Source of the DNA: Desulfuromonadales bacterium
GTDB lineage: Bacteria > Desulfobacterota > Desulfuromonadia > Desulfuromonadales > JAGXHI01
DNA length: 46,821 nt
Direction of reading: 5' to 3'
Assembly (NCBI GenBank): GCA_024636295.1
Contig: JAGXHI010000048.1
Coordinates: 1 to 46,821 of the forward strand
In this document: positions 40,123 to 46,821 of the stretch, one piece after another
Position numbering within the stretch: position 1 is the stretch's first letter
Layout: each line of letters begins with the position of its first letter
Notes under the pieces: generated by a model
Database searches by the model: none
What the model was told of the DNA's origin: nothing
What the model saw: the letters and a program-made list of their open reading frames with translations, nothing else
Program-made: the position numbers and the translations under genes

Positions 40123-41004
40123 ATGCCGTCCATGAGTACTGCCGCTTTTCTACTGATCCTGTTTTCCGCCTTCATGCATGCGATCTGGAACCTCCTGGTC
40201 AAGCGCAGCACGGACAAGACGGTATTCATCTGGTGGATGTTTTTGATGGCTGGAGGAATCCTGAATATCGTCCTGCCTTTTCTGCCCGGCCCCTTTCCTT
40301 TTCCTTCTCCCGCCGTTCTGCTATTGGGAGCGGGGGGCGCCGCCTGCTTCGTGCTTTATCATCTCTTCAACGGCCGCGCCTATCTGCTGGGAGACCTTTC
40401 CCTGACTTATCCTCTGGCTCAGACTTCCATGATTTATGTGCCGCTCTGGGGCGTCTGGATTCTGGGTGAGAACCTTTCAGCAGTGGGCGCCGCCGGCATA
40501 CTTCTGATCATGTCTGGAGCCTTCGCCATCCAACTGCAGCAGTTCTCTTTTTCGGAAGTTCTGCGTCCCTTCCGGAACCTGGGTCATCCCGCGGTTCAGG
40601 CGGCGCTGATCGCGGGTTTCATCTACTCCGTGGGAGCGGTGCTGGACAAGTTCGGCGTAACCGTCTATCCGCCTTTTTATTTTACCTATATTCTGGTAAT
40701 GTTCATGTCGCTTTTCATGACGCTCAATCTGCTGCGGCCTCGCTATCGGGGTAGAATCCTGCGTGAGTGGCGACGGAACCGCTCCCTGGTGCTTCTTTCC
40801 GGACCGGTGGTCACGGGCTCCTTTCTGACTTTTCGCCTCGGGCTGAATCTGGCGCCGGTCAGCTATGCGGTGCCCGTACGCCAGGTCAGCATTCTTCTGG
40901 GGGTTTTCATCGGTGTTCTCTTTCTGAGAGAAACCCACGGGCGGATCCGCTTCACGGCGGCCGCGCTCATACTGGTGGGCGCATTCCTGATCCGGATGGG
41001 CTGA
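40123..41004 (+). CDS. EamA/DMT-family permease
   Basis: A 293-residue membrane protein with ten hydrophobic helices arranged as two EamA repeats: the first starts with LILFSAFMHAIWNLLVKRSTDKT, the second near HPAVQAALIAGFIYSVGAVLDKFGV. Each repeat ends with a helix typical of drug/metabolite transporters (VGAAGILLIMSGAFAI; RFTAAALILVGAFLIRMG). Substrate unknown. Neither the ATG at 40123 nor the one at 40132 has a clear ribosome site; the first is kept. The HD-domain gene begins 41 bp downstream and is likely co-transcribed. Confidence 0.87.
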   Translation: MPSMSTAAFLLILFSAFMHAIWNLLVKRSTDKTVFIWWMFLMAGGILNIVLPFLPGPFPFPSPAVLLLGAGGAACFVLYHLFNGRAYLLGDLSLTYPLAQTSMIYVPLWGVWILGENLSAVGAAGILLIMSGAFAIQLQQFSFSEVLRPFRNLGHPAVQAALIAGFIYSVGAVLDKFGVTVYPPFYFTYILVMFMSLFMTLNLLRPRYRGRILREWRRNRSLVLLSGPVVTGSFLTFRLGLNLAPVSYAVPVRQVSILLGVFIGVLFLRETHGRIRFTAAALILVGAFLIRMG

Positions 41005-41045
41005 TCGCACTCTCCGACACGGGCAAAGGGAGAAAAACGGAAAAA

Positions 41046-41618
41046 ATGAAAAATCTGGCGAATTTCTTTTTTGAAGTCGGCATGCTCAAGCGCACCCCAC
41101 GCACGGGATTTCAGTTCCTCGGGTCGGGGGCCGAATCGGTGGCGGAGCATTCATTCCGCACCGCCGTTATCGGGTATACCCTGGCCCGCCTCGACGGAGC
41201 GGCGGACGTGGGCCGGGTGCTGCAGCTCTGTCTTTTTCACGACATTCCCGAGGCACGGACAGGAGACCTCAACTATGTCAATAAAAAGTACGTCAAAGCC
41301 GATGAAAAAAAAGCCGTGGCCGACCTGGCCCGAACCCTGCCCTTCGGGGAAGATTACCGCGAGGTGATCGAGGAATTCAGTGACCAGGAGAGCTGCGAAT
41401 CCCAACTGGCCCATGACGCCGATCAGCTCGAGATGATTCTCGCCCTGAAGGAATACAAGGATCTCGGAAACCGTAACGCAGACGAGTGGTATCCTTTCTC
41501 CGTCAAACGCCTCAAAACGGAAACGGCCCGGCGTCTGGCGGAAACGATCTGGACCACGGATTCTTCCCGCTGGTGGTTCGAGGAAGACGATGAATGGTGG
41601 ATCAAGGGATCCCGCTGA
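41046..41618 (+). CDS. HD-domain hydrolase (YfbR/HDDC2-like nucleotidase)
   Basis: A 190-residue protein of the HD superfamily. Metal ligands are visible as the first His in SVAEHSFRTAVIGY, the HD pair in CLFHDIPEARTGDLNYVNKKYV, and the last Asp in QLAHDADQLEMILALKEY. This pattern is that of the YfbR/HDDC2 group, 5'-deoxynucleotidases that remove phosphate from dNMPs. ATG 41046 is the family start (MKNLANFFFEVGMLKRTPRTGF). The C-terminus is rich in Trp and acidic residues (RWWFEEDDEWW). It lies 74 bp before serS. Confidence 0.87.
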   Translation: MKNLANFFFEVGMLKRTPRTGFQFLGSGAESVAEHSFRTAVIGYTLARLDGAADVGRVLQLCLFHDIPEARTGDLNYVNKKYVKADEKKAVADLARTLPFGEDYREVIEEFSDQESCESQLAHDADQLEMILALKEYKDLGNRNADEWYPFSVKRLKTETARRLAETIWTTDSSRWWFEEDDEWWIKGSR

Positions 41619-41692
41619 ATGCCGCTTGTTGACCGACGGCGGATTTAGTGATAAAGGTATGGCCGCAAAAACAAACAGAATGGACCTCCGTC

Positions 41693-42964
41693 ATGCTCGA
41701 TCTGAAATTTATCAGGGATAATCTCGACGAAGTGGAACGTCGCCTTGGCACTCGCGGTGGCGATCTGGATCTCTCTTCCTTTCGCCGCCTCGATCAGCAA
41801 AGGCGCGATCTTCTGGGTGAATCCGAAGCGCTGAAGGCGGAGAAGAACCGGACTTCGTCCCTCATCGGCCGGACGGCGGACAAGAGCCAGGTCCAGGGAG
41901 AGATCGCCCGCATGAAGGAGGTCTCCGCCCGGATCAAGTCACTGGACGAAGACCTCAAAGGGGTGGAAGAAGAGCTCCAGCAGCTGCTTCTGATCCTCCC
42001 CAATCTCCCGGAAGAGAAATGCCCCCTCGGCGCGAGCGAGGAGGACAACCGCGAGGTGAGCCGCTGGGGGAGCATTCCGGAATTCTCCTTCGAGCCGAAA
42101 CCCCATTGGGATATCGGAGAAAACCTTGGGATTCTCGATTTCGAAAGGGCGGGAAAAATTTCCGGCGCCCGCTTCGCCCTGCTTCGTGGAGAGGGCGCAC
42201 GGCTGGAAAGAGCGCTGATTAATTTCATGCTCGATCTCCACACCGGAGAGCACAAATATATTGAAATTCTGCCGCCTTTTATGGTAAACAGGGAATCCAT
42301 GACGGGGACCGGACAACTCCCCAAATTCGAGGATGATCTTTTTCATACAGAGGGGATGGATCTCTTTCTGATCCCCACCGCCGAGGTCCCGGTGACCAAC
42401 ATTCACCGGAACGAAATCCTCGCTTCGGGCGATCTTCCCCTGCTTTATACGGCCTACACCCCCTGTTTCCGCAAGGAAGCCGGTTCCCATGGTCGGGACA
42501 CCCGGGGGTTGATACGGCAGCACCAGTTCAACAAGGTGGAACTGGTCAAGTTCACCCGACCGGAGGATTCCGAAGCCGAACTGGCGAAACTGCTTGCCAA
42601 TGCCGAAGAGGTCCTGCGGAAGCTGGAACTGCCCTACCGGGTCGTGGATCTGTGCACCGGAGACCTTGGATTCTCCGCCGCCAGAACGTACGATATCGAG
42701 GTCTGGCTTCCTGCCCAGGGAGTGTACCGGGAGATTTCTTCCTGTTCCAATTTCCGGGATTTCCAGGCGCGTCGGGCGGCCATCCGGTTTCGGCGCGAAG
42801 AAGGCGGAAGGCCGGAATTCGTGCACACTCTCAATGGATCGGGCCTGGCCGTGGGCCGCACCCTGGTGGCGATTCTGGAGAATTACCAGCAGGAGGACGG
42901 TTCGGTCGTGGTGCCGAAGGCTCTACGACCCTACCTGGGCGGAGCGGAACGAATCGGCGGCTGA
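41693..42964 (+). CDS. serS: Seryl-tRNA synthetase
   Basis: Charges tRNA-Ser with serine. The 423-residue protein has the N-terminal long coiled-coil tRNA-binding arm (about residues 30-110, [15 protein letters not shown] to [15 protein letters not shown]) and the class II core: motif 2 in [33 protein letters not shown] and motif 3 in [20 protein letters not shown]. The start [10 protein letters not shown] at 41693 is the family norm; the frame extends to 41648 without support. A tRNA-Ser gene starts six bases after its stop, so synthetase and substrate share a transcript. Confidence 0.96.
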   Translation: MLDLKFIRDNLDEVERRLGTRGGDLDLSSFRRLDQQRRDLLGESEALKAEKNRTSSLIGRTADKSQVQGEIARMKEVSARIKSLDEDLKGVEEELQQLLLILPNLPEEKCPLGASEEDNREVSRWGSIPEFSFEPKPHWDIGENLGILDFERAGKISGARFALLRGEGARLERALINFMLDLHTGEHKYIEILPPFMVNRESMTGTGQLPKFEDDLFHTEGMDLFLIPTAEVPVTNIHRNEILASGDLPLLYTAYTPCFRKEAGSHGRDTRGLIRQHQFNKVELVKFTRPEDSEAELAKLLANAEEVLRKLELPYRVVDLCTGDLGFSAARTYDIEVWLPAQGVYREISSCSNFRDFQARRAAIRFRREEGGRPEFVHTLNGSGLAVGRTLVAILENYQQEDGSVVVPKALRPYLGGAERIGG

Positions 42965-42970
42965 GATTGC

Positions 42971-43056
42971 GGAGGAGTGGCCGAGTGGCTTAAGGCGGCG
43001 GTCTTGAAAACCGTTGTGCGAAAGCACCGTGGGTTCGAATCCTACCTCCTCCGCCA
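42971..43056 (+). tRNA. tRNA-Ser (anticodon TGA)
   Basis: Acceptor stem GGAGGAG/CTCCTCC with encoded CCA, a D-loop AGTGGCTTAAGGC, anticodon loop TCTTGAAAA (anticodon TGA), a long variable arm of class II type and T-loop GGTTCGAATCC. It has no room for its own promoter after serS and so must be cut from the serS transcript or start inside serS. Confidence 0.97.
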
Positions 43057-43203
43057 GAAAAAACTGCAGTTCCAGGGTGGAGGAATAATCGTCGGTGGAA
43101 AATCCGGCATACGACCCCGGAATTCCTTAGAAATCGTTGACATGTTTTTCGCTCTCCGGAGTCCCTTGGAGGGATTTTTAAAAAACAGTTAAACAAAAAT
43201 TAT

Positions 43204-43297
<94 letters not shown>

Positions 43298-43350
43298 GTT
43301 TTACTTTTAAGGATTCCGACGTTCCCTCCAGACAATCCTGAGGACTCTGA

Positions 43351-43845
43351 ATGAGCACTTTTTTCCGGTGCGTTATCACGGCCGGCTTTTTTTTTGCGCT
43401 TTCGGCCGGGTGTCGCCAGGAAGAGGGAACACAGAAGGAACCCCCGGCCGCGAAGGAATCCTCAGCAGCAGACAAGGTGAACCGGGTGTTTGTGCCGCCC
43501 GAGGTTCAGGATCAGTGGAAAGCGGTCAAGATCGCCGTTCTGGACAAACGGTTCAACACCGAAGAGAAATACACGGTCGAAATCGGCTCCGAATTTCACC
43601 TGAAGGAAGAAGGCCTGATTTTGAAGGTCGAAAATTTCCTTCCGGCCTTCATCATGGAAGGCAGGGTCATAACTTCCGCCTCCAATGAACCGAGGAATCC
43701 AGCCGCCAGGGTTTCGATTTCGGAAAATGGTCGGGAAATCTTTTCGGGGTGGCTGTTCAGCCATTTCCCGAACATACGTTCCTTCAATCACCCAAGGTAT
43801 TCCTTCAGCCTCGTCGATTTCATCCCTGCCGGGAAAAAGGGTTGA
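43351..43845 (+). CDS. Lipoprotein with DUF2155 domain
   Basis: A 164-residue protein with a lipoprotein signal, residues 1-21 ending in the lipobox LSAGC (Cys21). A low-complexity linker follows (QEEGTQKEPPAAKESSAADK), and then a C-terminal DUF2155-type domain with VLDKRFNTEEKYTVEIGSEFHLKEEGLILKVENF and the family end IFSGWLFSHFPNIRSFNHPRYSFSLVDF. Function of this domain is not known. TGAGGAC precedes the ATG. The stop codon lies inside the -35 box of the tRNA-Arg promoter. Confidence 0.8.
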   Translation: MSTFFRCVITAGFFFALSAGCRQEEGTQKEPPAAKESSAADKVNRVFVPPEVQDQWKAVKIAVLDKRFNTEEKYTVEIGSEFHLKEEGLILKVENFLPAFIMEGRVITSASNEPRNPAARVSISENGREIFSGWLFSHFPNIRSFNHPRYSFSLVDFIPAGKKG

Positions 43846-43870
43846 CAAAATGCCCTCGATAGGCCATAAA
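43842..43870 (+). promoter_or_regulatory. Promoter of tRNA-Arg
   Basis: Perfect TTGACA (43842-43847), 17-bp spacer, CATAAA (43865-43870); TAAATT at 43867 is an alternative -10. The TGA in TTGACA is the stop codon of the upstream lipoprotein gene. Confidence 0.65.
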
Positions 43871-43883
43871 TTAGGTTTGCAAT

Positions 43884-43960
<77 letters not shown>

Positions 43961-43967
43961 TTAATAC

Positions 43968-44004
43968 AAAGGGCCTCAGCACTCTTCGGTGCTGGGGCCT
44001 TTTT
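43968..44004 (+). terminator. Strong Rho-independent terminator after tRNA-Arg
   Basis: Long stem AAAGGGCCTCAGCAC / GTGCTGGGGCCTTTTT with a TCTTCG loop and a T-run. The stretch from here to 44261 holds no supported gene; a 35-codon open frame (44130-44237) precedes the SDR gene but has no recognisable similarity. Confidence 0.85.
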
Positions 44005-44261
44005 CGTGCTTCGGTGCGAGATGTTCTGTCAGTGGTCCGGTGTCCGTGCTGAACCAAGAACGTTGACAATCTGGTCCCACAAGGCTTATTAAAGTTGCAT
44101 GGGTGATCCCAAGCCATTCCAGGGAAGGCATGGGAAAGACCATCAGTGCCGACAGAACCGAAAAAGATCTCAATCTGGTCATCTTCGCGACCGCGCAGCG
44201 CCTCGGCGCGCTTGCCGCCGCACGCAGCTTCGGCTGACCCCCTATTCACTTCAAGGAGACA

Positions 44262-45050
44262 ATGATGGACAATCTTTTCTCGCTCGAGGGCCGCGTGGCC
44301 CTGATCACCGGAGGCTCACGCGGCATCGGCCGCATGATCGCGGAGGGCTTCCTGCGCCAGGGCGCGGCCCGCGTCTACATCTCGGCGCGCAAGGCCGAGG
44401 CCTGCGACAAAACCGCGGCCGAGCTGTCGTCGCTCGGCCAGTGCATCTCACTGCCGGCCGACGTCTCGACGGTGGAGGGCGCGCAGCGCCTGGCCGCCAC
44501 GATCGCCGAGCGCGAGCCCAGGCTGGACATCCTCGTCAACAACGCCGGCGCCGCCTGGGGGGCGCCCTACGAGGAGTTTCCGGAAAGCGGCTGGGACAAG
44601 GTGGTCGACCTGAACATGAAGACCCCGTTCTTCCTGACCCGCGCGCTGCACGACCAGCTGAAGGCCGCGGGCACGGCCGATCGCCCGGCGAAGGTGATCA
44701 ACATCGCCTCGATCGACGGCGTGTCGGTCAATCCGATGGAAACCTATTCGTACGCGGCCAGCAAGGCCGGCCTGATCCACCTGACCAAGCGCATGTCGCT
44801 GCGGCTGATACAGGAGCACATCGTCGTGAGCGCGATCGCGCCCGGCGCCTTTGCCTCGGACATGAACCGCGCCGCCCGAGACCAGGGCGACGAGGTTTCT
44901 AAGCGCATCCCGTCGCGGCGCATCGGGACGACCGAGGATATGGCCGGCACGGCGATCTTCCTCGCCTCGCGTGCCGGCGACTATGTGGTTGGCGCGACCA
45001 TCGTCGTCGACGGCGGCGTGTCGCTGTGCAGCGCGAGCCGGCCGAGCTGA
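44262..45050 (+). CDS. SDR-family oxidoreductase, RhlG-like
   Basis: A 262-residue classical SDR: cofactor motif TGGSRGIG after LEGRVALI, the VNNAGA segment, catalytic Ser in INIASIDG, YAASKAG with the Tyr/Lys pair, and GATIVVDGG near the end. The DNLFSLEGRVALITGGSRGIGRMIAEGFL start and VYISARKAEACDKTAAELSS resemble RhlG-type 3-oxoacyl reductases. AAGGAG precedes the ATG pair at 44262. It is unlike its surroundings in base use: 44341-44400 is 46/60 G+C against, for example, 35/60 at 46381-46440. It lies alone just after a tRNA gene, and recent transfer is likely. Its substrate is unknown. Confidence 0.88.
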   Translation: MMDNLFSLEGRVALITGGSRGIGRMIAEGFLRQGAARVYISARKAEACDKTAAELSSLGQCISLPADVSTVEGAQRLAATIAEREPRLDILVNNAGAAWGAPYEEFPESGWDKVVDLNMKTPFFLTRALHDQLKAAGTADRPAKVINIASIDGVSVNPMETYSYAASKAGLIHLTKRMSLRLIQEHIVVSAIAPGAFASDMNRAARDQGDEVSKRIPSRRIGTTEDMAGTAIFLASRAGDYVVGATIVVDGGVSLCSASRPS

Positions 45051-45058
45051 GGACTTAT

Positions 45059-45090
45059 GAGGGGACCGGCGCGGTCGCACCGGTCCTCTC
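45059..45090 (+). terminator. Hairpin directly after the SDR gene
   Basis: GAGGGGACCGG / CCGGTCCTCTC with one mismatch and a 10-nt loop; no T-run follows. Probably a first, foreign transcript end that arrived with the SDR gene. Confidence 0.45.
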
Positions 45091-45107
45091 GTCCACTGGG
45101 GCTGAAC

Positions 45108-45140
45108 AAAGCAGGTTGCCTGCCGCAACCGGCTTTTTCT
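45108..45140 (+). terminator. Terminator between convergent SDR and HerA-like genes
   Basis: Stem AAGCAGGTTGC / GCAACCGGCTT with one mismatch, five-base loop and TTTTTCTTT. The other strand has CTTTG only, so it acts mainly on plus-strand transcripts. Confidence 0.65.
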
Positions 45141-45143
45141 TTA

Positions 45144-46598
45144 TTATCGACGCTTTCCAAACAACGAACCCAGGACCCCCCGCATGATCTGGCGGCCAAG
45201 CTGTGTGCCGATCGAGCGCGCTGCGCTTTTGGCCGCGGCCTCAAACATGTCCCCTGCGGAACTGGCCTGCCGGGTTCGTTTGCTCCTGACCGGTGGGGCC
45301 TCCGCATCAGCCTGCTGCTTCGCCCGCTCCAACAATTGTTCATAGGCAGAGCTGCGATCAATTTCCTGGTCATAGCAGGCGCCGACTATCGATTGTGATC
45401 GCACCCGGTCACGTTCCTGAAAATCCAGTGGGCGCAAGCGGCTGGCGGGCGGGCAGATCAAGGCGCGCTCAACCGGGGCGGGCGCTCCCTTGTCGTCGAG
45501 AAAAGAAACCAGGGCCTCGCCGACGCCAACCTCGGTGATTGCCTGCTCCACATTCAGGGCGGGATTGGGACGAAAGGTCTGGGCCGCGGCGCGAACCGCT
45601 TTCTGGTCACGGGGTGTAAAAGCCCGCAAGGCATGCTGAATCCGGTTGCCCAGTTGGCCAAGAATGCTATCCGGCAGATCAAGGGGGTTTTGAGTGACAA
45701 AATAGATCCCGACCCCTTTGGAGCGGATCAGGCGGACCACCTGTTCAATCTTGTCTAATAGTGCTTGCGGTGGGTCGTCAAACAGCAGGTGGGCTTCGTC
45801 AAAAAAGAAAACAATCCTGGGTTTGGCCGGGTCGCCGACTTCCGGCAATTGTTCAAAAAGTTCTGCAACCAGCCAGAGCAGGAAGGTTGCATAGATTTTC
45901 GGCGTCTGAATCAGGCGGTCGGCAGCCAGGATATTGACTACGCCGAGATTGCCTGGGCCGGTCTGCATTAAATCATCCAGGTTAAGGGCCGGCTCGCCAA
46001 AGAAATGTTCAACGCCCTGCTGTTCCAGCGAAAGCAAACCGCGCTGGATGGCGCCGATGCTTGCCGTAGAGATATTGCCGTAGGCCGTCCGCAGATCTTT
46101 GGCATGATCCCCAACGAAACGGACCATGGCTTGCAGGTCCTTGAGGTCAAGAAGCAACATTCCCTGATCATCGGCAACCTTGAAAACCAACGTCAGGATA
46201 CTGGTCTGGGTAGGGTTTAGATCCAGGAGGCGGGCCAACAGCAAAGGGCCCATTTCCGAGACGGTGGCCCTCACGGGATGTCCCTGCTCTCCGAATAAAT
46301 CCCAAAACACGACCGGGAAACTCTCAGGCTGAAAATTTTCAAGGGCGAGAGCTTCAACCCGCTCCATAACTTTGGGATGGTCGCCCCCCTTCATGGCCAT
46401 CCCGGACAGGTCTCCTTTCACATCCGCCATGAAAACAGGAACCCCAATGCGGCTGAAATGCTCAGCCAGGACTCGCAAGGTGACTGTTTTTCCGGTTCCG
46501 GTGGCGCCGGCGATCAAGCCGTGCCGATTGGCCATGTTTGGCAGCAACCCAAGAAAATTCTCTGACTTGGCAATAGGAAGGGGAACAGATTGAGACAT
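45144..46598 (-). CDS. HerA-like helicase domain protein (DUF853/YjgR family)
   Basis: A 484-residue P-loop ATPase. Walker A is [14 protein letters not shown] near residue 33, Walker B is [15 protein letters not shown], followed by [52 protein letters not shown], the sensor and arginine-finger part of the HerA/FtsK group. The C-terminus is a linker with basic residues (VRSKRTRQ) and a Gly/Arg-rich tail. This is the YjgR type, found in many genomes as a single gene without the NurA nuclease; its role is not known. GAGAGG stands five bases before ATG 46598; GTG 46604 is a weaker alternative. Confidence 0.9.
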   Translation of the reverse strand: MSQSVPLPIAKSENFLGLLPNMANRHGLIAGATGTGKTVTLRVLAEHFSRIGVPVFMADVKGDLSGMAMKGGDHPKVMERVEALALENFQPESFPVVFWDLFGEQGHPVRATVSEMGPLLLARLLDLNPTQTSILTLVFKVADDQGMLLLDLKDLQAMVRFVGDHAKDLRTAYGNISTASIGAIQRGLLSLEQQGVEHFFGEPALNLDDLMQTGPGNLGVVNILAADRLIQTPKIYATFLLWLVAELFEQLPEVGDPAKPRIVFFFDEAHLLFDDPPQALLDKIEQVVRLIRSKGVGIYFVTQNPLDLPDSILGQLGNRIQHALRAFTPRDQKAVRAAAQTFRPNPALNVEQAITEVGVGEALVSFLDDKGAPAPVERALICPPASRLRPLDFQERDRVRSQSIVGACYDQEIDRSSAYEQLLERAKQQADAEAPPVRSKRTRQASSAGDMFEAAAKSAARSIGTQLGRQIMRGVLGSLFGKRR

Positions 46599-46765
46599 TT
46601 TCACCTCTCAAGCCGGTCTATGTGATTAAAGACAGATTAACAGGTGAATGAAAATTGAAAAGAATGGTCTGCCACTTATTTAGTATCCATCCGGAAACCC
46701 CGGTAAGCATTAATGCAGTTTTCGATCTGGAAACGAGCAATTTTTAGCAAAATCAAGGAAATCAA

Positions 46766-46816
46766 GGATTTGAGCGGAGGCGTAGTACTTTACGCCGCAC
46801 AATCAAATCCGCGGAT
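46766..46816. repeat. Nested palindromic element at the window end
   Basis: Outer arms GGATTTGA (46766-46773) and TCAAATCC (46803-46810) enclose inner arms GGCGTA (46779-46784) and TACGCC (46791-46796), then a palindrome ATCCGCGGAT (46807-46816). This is a long imperfect hairpin of dispersed-repeat type, perhaps cut off by the window edge. The 168 bases before it hold no gene. Confidence 0.5.
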
Positions 46817-46821
46817 TGACG

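Noticed and set aside
43137..43203. TTGACA before tRNA-Ser(GCT) as a promoter
   Set aside because: No acceptable -10 hexamer at 16-18 bp.
44099..44902. A 267-codon frame overlapping the RhlG-like SDR
   Set aside because: Gly/Arg-rich shadow in a very G+C-rich gene; the SDR frame has all motifs and the ribosome site.

Overview
The window reads as chromosomal DNA of a Gram-negative, anaerobe-type bacterium, most likely a Desulfuromonas/Geobacter-like deltaproteobacterium. This is inferred from gene content only: system II cytochrome c assembly (CcsB), a molybdenum cofactor/transport operon, thioredoxin-type arsenate reduction, a TRAP transporter with many FAD/Fe-S oxidoreductases, a phosphate-type porin and class II fumarase. 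No rRNA, CRISPR array, insertion sequence or integrase was seen.

Layout. (1) 1-736: the 3' end of ccsB, then a terminator shared with the convergent operon. (2) 860-6230, minus strand: seven overlapping genes, mobA-mobB-modE-like-modA-modB-modC-moeA, from one promoter that seems to give a leaderless mobA message. (3) 6373-10108, plus strand: arsenic resistance (arsR-arsC-acr3, two copies of one operator), a second arsR with its own operator, a decayed thioredoxin gene and a VKOR-thioredoxin fusion. (4) 10151-34204, minus strand: a large catabolic region. It holds an MFS permease, a TauE/SafE exporter, malate synthase G, an SDR, a cupin, a GlcD/GlcE/GlcF-type glycolate or lactate oxidase set, a cyclophilin-like protein, a DUF1537 kinase, a two-subunit transketolase, a TIM-barrel isomerase, a glyoxylate carboligase-like TPP enzyme, a two-subunit UxaA-type dehydratase/lyase, a DctPQM TRAP transporter, a nitroreductase and an IclR regulator. 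(5) 34477-38428, plus strand: OsmC protein, a small Cys-rich protein, a PsiE-like protein, PstS and a phosphate-type porin. (6) 38610-46598: fumC, an EamA permease, an HD hydrolase, serS joined to a tRNA-Ser, a second tRNA-Ser, a DUF2155 lipoprotein, tRNA-Arg, a GC-rich RhlG-like SDR and a HerA-like ATPase.

The most interesting system is region 4. A 15-bp palindrome, TGGRAC-N3-GTYCCA, occurs five times: before the TPP-enzyme operon, twice before dctP, before the nitroreductase gene and before the iclR gene. At three of these promoters it sits at or just after the predicted transcription start, which defines a self-contained IclR regulon. The enzymes suggest uptake of a small hydroxy-acid, its cleavage or dehydration, and processing of C2/C3 units (glycolate, glyoxylate, hydroxypyruvate) into malate and sugar phosphates. 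The substrate is not known; a sulfonate such as sulfolactate is a second possibility. A fragment matching the last ~26 residues of the TPP enzyme lies directly upstream of dctP and shows that the locus has been rearranged.
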